A model generated the notes under the pieces. That model did not search any database, was not told where the DNA came from, and worked only from the letters and a program-made list of their open reading frames with translations. A stretch of DNA of 64,000 nt from Periplaneta americana (taxonomy: Eukaryota > Arthropoda > Insecta > Blattodea > Blattidae): the NCBI RefSeq assembly GCF_040183065.1, contig NC_091133.1, forward strand, positions 132,792,806 to 132,856,805, written 5' to 3'. Of this stretch, positions 56,716 through 64,000 are shown piece after piece (the first letter of the stretch is position 1; the number at the start of each line of letters is the position of its first letter). Made by a program: the position numbers and the translations under genes.

Positions 56716-57410
56716 GATAGTCTGTATAGCTCAAATTATGAATTGTTTATGCTCATAAATTGAATTATCTACTTGATATGAATTGTACAATTTTGTATAG
56801 CTTAATGAAAGTATGCTTGTAAATTGAATTAATCTATTTACTATGTATTGTATATTTTGGTATAGCTTGGCTAATGAATTGTATATGCTTTAAATTGAAT
56901 AGTAGGCTAATCTGTATAACTCAACTGATGAATTCCTTATGCTTGTAATTTGAAGTAATTGACATAATATGTATTATCAATTTTTGTATAGCTCAACTGT
57001 TTGAATAATTGTTTATGCTTTTAAAATTTAATTAACTTACTTGCTATGTATTATATTTTATAGCTCAAGAGAAGAATAATTGTTTATGTTTGTAAATTTA
57101 ATAATCTGATTGCTATGTACTGTATATATTTTGTAGAGACACCAACATAGTTCAGTCGGCAGACTCGATGGCCTGCTGAACCGGAGCTACGCTCGGGCTT
57201 GGGTTGAATTCCCGTTTGGTTTGATTGCCTGTTTTTTTTTTTCGAGGTTTTTCCCAATCGTGGGGCGGAGGCCGGGTGGTCTATGACGAGTCCTCGCCTC
57301 ACCTCACTTCATCTCGCCAAAAAATTTTAATATTGTAAAATCTTGATTTCTTCCACATCTTAAAGCTTCAATGTTATATAAGATGCACGGAATACAATAA
57401 ATAAAATGAA
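56716..57410 (+). mobile_element. tRNA-derived SINE, family 2, with 72-bp tandem leader
   Basis: TATAGCTC-like anchors at 56725, 56796, 56861, 56915, 56987, 57059 and 57132 give six monomers, mostly 71-73 bp. The tRNA-like head follows at 57139 (CATAGTTCAGTCGGCAGACT; B-box-like GGGTTGAATTCCCG). Then come the core (TTCGAGGTTTTTCCCAATCG), GACGAGTCCTCGCCTCACCT and a tail CCACATCTTAAAGCTTCAAT. The copy at 36165-37770 has the same order. Confidence 0.75.
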
Positions 57411-57480
57411 ATGAAAATTAATATTTATAAATAATTGATTAAATGGCGATCTTACTCGTGTTAATTGTGTAAGCATGTGC

Positions 57481-57524
57481 GGCTTACAGCTGTTTCGGTG
57501 CTTCTTCACACCGTCTTCAGAGCC
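57481..57524 (-). ncRNA. Hammerhead-like ribozyme motif, Penelope left arm
   Basis: Minus strand: helix I GGCU, core CUGAAGA (fits CUGANGA), one extra C, helix II GGUGU/GCACC with loop GAAGAA, GAA, helix III AC/GU around AGCU, cleavage site A, then AGCC closing helix I. Helix I has only 4 bp, and the extra base at helix II is not canonical. Confidence 0.45.
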
Positions 57525-57526
57525 TA

Positions 57527-58012
57527 CTAGATCTCGGCGTCATCTCGAACTTCGCTGCCTGTTGTGTGGGTGCTTTCGATTGTTGAAAAGTCTTGAAATG
57601 TGGTGTCAAATAGTGTGTGTGTCCTGAAATTGATCTGTGTGTTGAGAATTTGATCGGGGTGTGTTTTAGTGTGTCTGTATATTTCATATTGTTCTAGTGT
57701 GTTGAGTTTTTGGTTTTTGGGTTGTATGTGTAGGATTTCCATGTCTGTATTTATGTTATTGTATGTGTGGTTAGCATTAGTTATGTGTTCGGCATATGTA
57801 GATGTATTGTGTCCTCTGGTTATTGCTTTAATGTGTTCTTTGTATCGAGTTTGGAATGATCTGCCTGTCTGTCCAATGTAGAAACTGTCGCAACTATTGC
57901 ATGTGAGTTTGTATACGCCTGTGTGGTTGTATTTATTTGTGTTGTTTGTGTGTTGAGATGTCTTTGTAGTGTGTTTTCTACACATCCCGAACATATAACT
58001 AATGCTAACCAC
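57527..58012 (-). pseudogene. Penelope GIY-YIG endonuclease C-terminal domain
   Basis: The frame holds GVYKLTCNSCDSFYIGQTGR (GIY replaced by GVY, YIG kept) and SFQTRYKEHIKAI. It then holds NANHTYNNINTDMEILHIQP, the downstream part common in Penelope proteins. The cysteine pair before FYIG fits the Penelope nuclease. The first 20 residues come from the inverted partner and are not original. It ends at the HHR-like module with SEVRDDAEI. Without an RT this copy cannot move alone. Confidence 0.85.
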
Positions 58013-58240
58013 ACATACAATAACATAAATACAGACAAGGAAATCCTACACATACAACCCAAAAACCAAAAACTCAATACACTAGAACAATATGAAATAT
58101 ACACACTAAAACACACCCTGATCAAATTCTCAACACACAGATCAATTTCAGAACACACACACTATTTCACACCACATTTCAACAATCGAACGCACCCACA
58201 TAACAGGCAGCGAATTTCGAGATGACGCCGAGATCTAGTA

Positions 58241-58284
58241 GGCTCTGAGGATGGTGTGAAGAAACACCGAAACAGCTGTAAGCC
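58241..58284 (+). ncRNA. Hammerhead-like ribozyme motif, Penelope right arm
   Basis: Same order on the plus strand: GGCU, CUGAGGA, U, GGUGU/ACACC with loop GAAGAA, GAA, AC-AGCU-GU, A, AGCC. It differs from the left arm at five sites, and helix II here is fully Watson-Crick. Confidence 0.45.
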
Positions 58285-58423
58285 GCACATGCTTACACAA
58301 TTAACACGAGTAAGATCGCCATTTAATCAATTATTTATATTCAAGTGTTAAAAGTAGTGTACGAAATATTCAACATGGATAATATTTATACATTTTTAGG
58401 CAATGATAACACGAGCCCTACAA

Positions 58424-58902
58424 CAACACCACAACTGCAAATCTAGTCTTTCAGGTGAAGCTTCCTGTAAAGCAGAGGTCTCGAGACGGTGTCGGGTGGA
58501 GTTCCCGGTTAGCTCAGTTGGCAGAGCGCTGGTACGTTCAACCAGAGGTCCCGGGATCGATACCCGACCCCGGAACAATTTTTCCCTTGAAATTATTCAA
58601 ATCTGCTTTACAGGAAGCTTCACTTGAAAGACTAGATTTGCATAATATATACTTCACTGTGTACGTTAACAGAAAACCACAATTCCAAGTCACACAGAGT
58701 TTGTGTGCACTCGATGTGGGTCTCTGGCGTTTCGTCAGCCCACGCGAGTTGTGTGGATATAAAGGGAAATGTTGAGACGGTGTCGGGTGGAGTTCCCGGG
58801 TAGCTCAGTTGGCAGAGCGCTGGTACGTTCTACCAGAGGTCCCGGGATCGATACCCGACCCCGGAACACTTTTTCCCTTGAAATTATTCAACACCACAAC
58901 TG
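58424..58902 (+). mobile_element. Paired tRNA-like SINE units (family 5) with flanking direct repeat
   Basis: Perfect 14-bp direct repeats CAACACCACAACTG at 58424-58437 and 58889-58902. Between them are two tRNA-like heads (58501-58577 and 58792-58868). Each is preceded by GAGACGGTGTCGGGTGGA and followed by TTTTTCCCTTGAAATTATTC. The first head lies between 39-bp inverted repeats with one mismatch (58438-58476 and 58602-58640). The anticodon stem is CTGGT/ACCAG with loop ACGTTCA in the first. The acceptor stems pair imperfectly and position 33 is C, so neither is likely a working tRNA. Confidence 0.75.
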
Positions 58903-60818
58903 TCTATAGTCACCATCGTCTTGTAGCAGTGCATCATATGGTCCACGTACCACAGATTGCTGCTCACCGTATTTGTTGTGAACTTCGTCTTTATTCTGCG
59001 TAATGAACAGTTCCATAATTGGAATCATTATAAGGGATTTCAACACTTTATTTAAACGTAAGATGCGGAATTCATACAGCTTCGTTATTGTTGTTTTTAT
59101 AAAGTTTTAAGGCTAATTGCAAAACATTCGCCAGCATGGCTTGACCATTTCCATTGGCGGAGAAGCGCCCAATCTATATTAAATTCCCGTAAGCAAAAAC
59201 GCTAATTACTACACGCATTAATCCGATGGGGTTTTGAATACCCTGTAGTTGTGCTTCCGCTTGACCGACCGCGAACGTCGTTAGCTCGAATTAAACATGT
59301 TAATTCTACATGGCTACCTAAGAGCGAGCACTCACGCCAGACAAAAGAATGGAGCTTGCATTCCTGCGTAGTGACACGCCGTGTACAGCAACACTTTTAT
59401 AAGAGTCGGAATCTCTTGTCAGCCAATACTAGGTGCCCTTTAATCGAGATTTGTAGCTCTGTTATTATCTTAATGAAGACAGAGCCCGCGCTCAGTCTAA
59501 GAAGCCACTAAATAGAACTACAGAATAATGCTTTTAACTACATTCTCTGCGTGGCGTTTGAGAAAACCGGTGGCTGAACAAGGAAAGGCATATTTTATAT
59601 TCCACAGTTTGTGACTCTGAGAGAGCACGCGACATACGTTGTACAAAAGCGAATTGTGCTCCCTCATCGCCGTAGATTTGATGGAGAGAGGAAATCCTTA
59701 CTTTTCACCAGTCCATCTCGTAGAGTTACCCCTTTTCCAGACTGACAAAAGATGTCAGAGAAATTTCCCCCACTGCCTTCTCTTTTCTTCTTGATGAGCT
59801 TCAGTCTTAATGGAGGCCTTACATACTTTTTATCCTCTATAGTAATCGTGTCTTGCTTTTCATTTGTTACTCCTTTTGATGTTAAAAAGTGTACAAGATT
59901 CATTTTCGTAGATTAAAATAGATCACTGTAGGGTTTAAACTTTAACTTGCTATAGTTCCTTTCAAACCGAAGTGTAATCTCCATTCAGTCAATGTCGCTT
60001 TTTGCCTTCTGTGGAAGTGTGGCAGCAGACTCGGCGTTCAATTACGTAAGCATCGAGAGGGAAAAGAAAATTCAAGATGATGGGAAGAGGAGAATGAAGA
60101 GGGATAAAGAAAAGCTCATTATTATTTCCGCAGCAGGACAAAGAACAAAGATCGGATTTAACTTCCAAGGGATTATGGAGCCTTCAAACTACATTACTTG
60201 CTATAATCTTGTGTACACGCCCTCATATTTATTTAATCCTTCAAGTACTGCACACTTTTTGCTTCCAGTATCGAGCATTAGGCCTGTTACTTCATTTTAA
60301 AAGAGTAGCTCCTTAGCTTAAGTAAGAGCCGTGAAGCTTGTCAGGTTTGTCCTGAGTCGTGATGCAGGCTACTCATTCCGTAACTTTGTGGTTTCGGGAC
60401 GACCAGAGACTTCCTTGACGTCCACATAAAACTAAGCTTTTCTAAATCCAAATGTCAATCTCTGTTAGGCCTACCTTGAGCCCTGAAAGACAACAAAAGT
60501 ACGGCCTGGTCTTGAAGCTGTGAGGTAAGTGCTGAAGCCCTCATACACTGTAGCTAGGCCTCTTTCACTATTCGGTTCAACGACGTGAGAATGCAAGAAC
60601 CTTTACACGTATTTTTCTCTCATTAGTGTCATCATCGGTTTCTATTAAGAAAAAAGAACTACAAATGACAGTAACAACGCCAACAACAATTAATTCTCGA
60701 TCACTGTTTGTATAAAATCTTCTAGCCATTTTCAAAGCAAAGAATTTTCTTTTTCAGAGGCGCACTCTACAAACTGCATTTCAATAAAATACATAAGTTA
60801 CCACTCCTGTATATTTTA
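58903..60818. other. No gene seen
   Basis: 1.9 kb. Frames of 102 codons (59992-60300, plus) and 79 codons (59664-59903, minus) carry no motif. Confidence 0.55.
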
Positions 60819-61010
60819 GACTATTATACTTTTACTACGTCACACTACTTTTGACCAATAAAACGGTACGAAAGCACGTCTTTCAACCAATCATGGCTGC
60901 TTATCGCACAATTTTATCGCGTCCCTAGCATTTGTTTCATTTTATCGCGTTCTTGGCATTTGTTTATTTATATCACTACCCCAGCATTTGTTTCTTTGTT
61001 TGCCAACATT
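60819..61010 (+). repeat. Dispersed repeat with 28-bp iterons, copy b
   Basis: Three units of about 28 bp in a row, each ATCGCGTCCC-like followed by AGCATTTGTTT, ending TTTGTTTGCCAACATT. Left part GACTATTATACTTTTACTAC also matches 48891-49034 in inverse orientation. Confidence 0.7.
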
Positions 61011-61025
61011 TCAAACTGCTCTGGT

Positions 61026-61094
61026 CAACGATGGTGGGCTTATGTGAGAGCGGCAATGAACCTTCGGGTTCCTTAAAAGCCATTTGTAAGTAAG
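61026..61094 (+). pseudogene. RTE-like LINE relic, copy J
   Basis: The last 20 codons ([14 protein letters not shown], stop) and the GCCATTTGTAAGTAAG end of the family. Only 69 bp remain. Confidence 0.8.
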
Positions 61095-61432
61095 TTGTTC
61101 CTCTTCTGTATTTGGCATGCGAAAAGATTTTATACAAATTTAATTATAGTCGTACAGATGTAATTAGAAAGAAATTGTGCACAATATTACTTACGAGTAA
61201 AGTATATATGTATGTATGCATTTTGTTTATTTAACATACATGTATATATATATATATATATATTTGTGTGTGTTTTATCACTTCATTGATTTCCTGCATG
61301 CTCCATTACAATATGGCAGCCGCGGCGAAAATGCGACTCACGAGCACATTGTGGCTCGCAGTGCTTTTCTCTCGCTTCCTACCTACAACCCCCACCCTCT
61401 CACTCGAGTACTGGAGTTAAACTCCGTTCTAT

Positions 61433-61667
61433 TTGTATTTGTCTCGGACCTGCGAGTGGCGTATCGTCGCAATATCTCTCTCGAAACCATGTACCTCTAT
61501 AAAAAAACGAAAGTTTGAAGTAGGATGGGAGGATGCATTCTTTTGCTTACAATATGATGAAAATATTAAATGTATGATTTGTTCACAAATATTACTAGGA
61601 AAACGGTTGTATAACATAAAACGGCATTATAAGTTACTACATGTTACTGATGAAACATTAATAGGTT

Positions 61668-61669
<2 letters not shown>
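61433..61669 (+). pseudogene. hAT transposase N-terminal BED-like fragment
   Basis: From about 61508: KKRKFEVGWEDAFFCLQYDE, CMICSQILLGKRLYNIKRHY and KLLHVTDETLIG then stop. The CxxC...H pattern (CMIC, RHY, LLH) is the BED-like finger of GTF2IRD2/ZBED-type hAT proteins. The part before residue 25 is probably not coding in the original. Confidence 0.75.
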
Positions 61670-61730
<61 letters not shown>

Positions 61731-61818
61731 CTCTGTACGTCGATTCTTTTACAACAGATGTACGAATAATGCGGTTAGATTTTCAATTTAAACTCACAGA
61801 TTTACAATGTGACGTTAA

Positions 61819-62094
61819 ATGAAAGCTAGATGTAAGGACTTGACAAATGTTGAACTTTTCAAATCTTTGGAAAAAAATAAATATTTGAAGCTTCGTTCTT
61901 TCGCTTGCTCTGTTGAAGCCATGTTCGCTGTAACTTACGTTTGTGAAAAATTATTTTCAACAATGAAAATAGTAAAAATCAAATTTAGATCACGACTGAC
62001 AGACAAATACCTTCGTGATCAACTACGATTGGCAGTAAGTGACATAATTCCTGATTCTGAAACTTTGTCGCAGAGACATTCTGAAGACAGTTAA
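61819..62094 (+). pseudogene. hAT transposase C-terminal dimerisation fragment
   Basis: LRSFACSVEAMFAVTYVCEK, LFSTMKIVKIKFRSRLTDKY and LRDQLRLAVSDIIPD match the conserved hAT C-terminus (…F.STY.CE..FS.M...K...R..L.D..L...LR). The catalytic Asp/Glu region is missing. Confidence 0.85.
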
Positions 62095-62281
62095 TTTTAG
62101 GTTATGATAATGTGTCCTATGTTTTCTTGTTCATTTCTTTCTTAGTCACACGTCCTAAACATTAACTTCCCCTTCGGTTGTCCGCCTCCCTCCATAGGTG
62201 CTATGCACGTTGCAGCTTACACAGTGGCTCGGCGAACCATGGCCTTTTCGCCACGGCTGCAATATGGTAATACTACATGCA

Positions 62282-63125
62282 TTTTTGTTTCCGTTTTCAC
62301 TCCATTACAAAACTATCGTTCACGATATTTCCTATGCGAAAATTTGTAGCTGTGTGTATGTAAGTATTCAAACTTCTGCTCATTTACTCCATTCTCCATT
62401 CACGCTTTCACTCATTCACTCGATTATTCACCCGTTTGTGCATAGTCCACGAATTCATTAATTAAATCGTTCATTAACTCACTCGTCAGTTCTGATTCCT
62501 TACTAACTCCTTCATTCCACGAATACAATATGAATTGTCTTAAGCGACGTTATACTAACAACAATTTTAGAACAGATCCAGTAAAGTTGATGGGAACTCA
62601 CACAGCTGAGTACAACATTGTGGTGCATCCTGTAGCGGCAGTAGCGTTATGACGTGGTATTAATTTCAATCACGAAGGCGCTCTGCGTCACACTGCATTA
62701 ACGATACATTCCAGGGTTTATAGAAACTCGAATGATAAAACTATTTTCATTAAAATCAATAACGGGAGCAATGCGCCAATAAATCGATGAACACACAAAC
62801 TTCTTCATTATGCCTGTTATAAAGAATCAGTCGATAAATATCTGTACAGCGTTGTTAGCGTCACCAACACGCTTTAAGCCTCGTGCTAACCAATACCAAG
62901 CAATCGATATTTATGAGCTGCGTTCATTATTCTCTTCCACATTTATCCGATAAAAATCTTTCGATTAATGTTAGTAACCAGCGGCTTGCATAGATTCGTG
63001 CTTCGTAACACAAAAGGTAAGTTATTTGACAATAACTGCCTGCAGGTGTGTGTATCAAATAACTCTTGAGGGGTTTATTAGCAATTACGTTAGGCCGAAT
63101 CATCTATATCGTCTAGAACATAACA
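62282..63125. other. No gene seen
   Basis: No recognised pattern. Confidence 0.55.
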
Positions 63126-63130
63126 GCAGT

Positions 63131-63240
63131 GTGAGCAAAGCTCATACTCAAGACTATCCATCCCCGTGGCACTGGAGTCCATTCTGGGCGTTGGCCTCCC
63201 TTAATAAACGTCTCCATTTCTCACGATCTTCAGCTATTCT
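63131..63240 (-). pseudogene. LINE C-terminal relic
   Basis: Minus strand reads DREKWRRLLREANAQNGLQC and HGDG, a common ending of RTE/jockey-like ORF2 proteins. Upstream and downstream are unrecognisable, so confidence is limited. Confidence 0.45.
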
Positions 63241-64000
63241 CCTCTAATATTCTACACTGTGTTAGTGTGAGTGAAAAGTTTTTAAGTTACTGTGTAAAGT
63301 GTTATAGTAGCAGTAAAATGTGTCACAGTGCCAGTGCAGTGAGTGAGGTGAGAGTAAAATGAATTTTGGGAATGATTATCTAATACTAAAATATACGTGT
63401 GCATAGATGACAAACATTGTGAATTTGATTTATGTATATACCGGGTAGACCATTTAAGTTGATAATGTGAAAAATCTAAAAAACGAAGAGTTTCAGAAAT
63501 AAATGTTTCAAATAAAAGTTAATTAATATTAAGAGAGAAAGTAAACGTCGTCGTCTTCTTCTTTCTCTTAGTTTAACCTCTCCCTTTTAGGTTCATTTAC
63601 ACGACCCACGCCACCCGGGCCTTACAGGGCCGCGACCTGTCGGGAGAGGAATTAAGCTATGGATCACATACATACTTTTTTGACCACACAAGGACATGGA
63701 GGGGCCTCCCCGGATGAGGGATCAGCAGTAAACGTCATTATTTATATTGTATTTAAAGGACATTTTCAAGGTAATTTCAAGGTGATATATATTTTATAAG
63801 AGAAGAGTATAGTTTTTGCTTTTTTTTTATTCTAAGACGTAAGTCCCATGACAACATCTGACAATAAAGATATCTAAAGTTTGGTTCTAGGAGGACCACT
63901 GGGTGAATGACATTAACATAAAGTCTCAACAAATATTTAGGATGTCAGAATTAGAAATAACAACGTTTCGTGACACTGTTCAGGTTCAAGTCTATTCAAG
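63241..64000. other. No gene seen
   Basis: A GC-richer patch at 63600-63720 (GGGCCTTACAGGGCCGCGAC, GGGGCCTCCCCGG) might be a LINE 5' UTR, but nothing else supports it. Confidence 0.5.

Larger units (their letters stand above)
57427..58340. mobile_element. Penelope-like element, two 3' ends head to head
   Basis: 57427-57797 and 57985-58340 are long inverted copies that share the outer AATAATTGATTAAATGGCG, the CCGAAACAGCTGTAAGCCGC module and the inner coding end. The left (minus-strand) copy extends further inward and encodes a GIY-YIG nuclease. The right (plus-strand) copy is shorter. Inverted and tandem partial copies are typical of Penelope-like elements. The reverse transcriptase domain is absent. 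Confidence 0.85.
61295..62281 (+). mobile_element. hAT-type transposon, internally deleted
   Basis: Imperfect terminal inverted repeats of about 36 bp, with ATGGCAGCCGCGGCGAAAA on the left and TTGCAGCCGTGGCGAAAA (reversed) on the right. Inside are the two ends of one transposase: a BED-type zinc-finger segment (61501-61668) and the hAT dimerisation tail (61819-62094), with an (ATT)n tract (61673-61716) between. A clear 8-bp duplication is not visible, so the exact ends are uncertain. Confidence 0.75.

Noticed and set aside
58501..58577. Functional tRNA-Asn gene
   Set aside because: The loop ACGTTCA would give a GTT anticodon, but position 33 is C, the T-arm is altered and a nearly identical unit with SINE tail follows 290 bp on.
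63441..63500. Possible mariner-type terminus (TACCGGGTAGACCATTTAAG)
   Set aside because: No inverted partner found in the window and no transposase nearby.

Overview
This window reads as intergenic or intronic DNA from a large, repeat-rich insect genome. I found no host protein-coding gene and no standalone RNA gene that I can support. The organism call is an inference. It rests on a dominant RTE-like LINE family, several tRNA-derived SINE families, Tc1/mariner, pogo/Tigger and hAT relics, a Penelope-like element, insect telomere-like CCTAA runs and long (TAA)n or (TTTA)n tracts. A cockroach or termite (Blattodea; Periplaneta-like) is my best guess because its RTE proteins look familiar, but the sequence alone does not prove it.

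Layout. 1-6.3 kb: telomere-like tract, a tyrosine-recombinase-like repeat, a 91-bp minisatellite, a MITE swollen by pentanucleotide arrays, a CR1/L2-like LINE end, two SINEs and small LINE relics. 7.1-10.1 kb: the longest RTE-like LINE, with a nested TIR element. 11-18 kb: a Tc1-type MITE with tandem interior, a second and third recombinase-like copy (the third holding a SINE and a Tigger), a SINE and a 1-kb tetranucleotide array. 18.6-21 kb: a nested LINE/LINE/MITE stack and a foldback with hammerhead-like arms. 23-38 kb: five more RTE copies, SINEs and LINE tails. 38-46 kb: mostly unique sequence with a jockey-like relic, a SINE, a mariner relic and an internally deleted LINE. 46.5-52.7 kb: three separate Tc1/mariner elements. 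53.5-58.9 kb: two CR1/L2-like LINE ends, a SINE with a tandem 5' leader, an inverted Penelope pair with a GIY-YIG domain, and paired tRNA-like units. 61-62.3 kb: a deleted hAT.

How the parts relate. Most LINE copies are 5'-truncated and several have clear target-site duplications (12-16 bp), so insertion order can be read. The RTE machinery could have mobilised two compact copies that keep both ends but lost the middle. The strongest lead is a set of four hammerhead-like motifs. They lie in the arms of the Penelope inverted repeat (57.5 and 58.2 kb) and of a foldback at 20.8-21.0 kb, and their helix I and helix II pairs change together between the two loci. Three unrelated-looking SINE families share a central block, and seven LINE 3' ends share a small hairpin with one compensatory double change.
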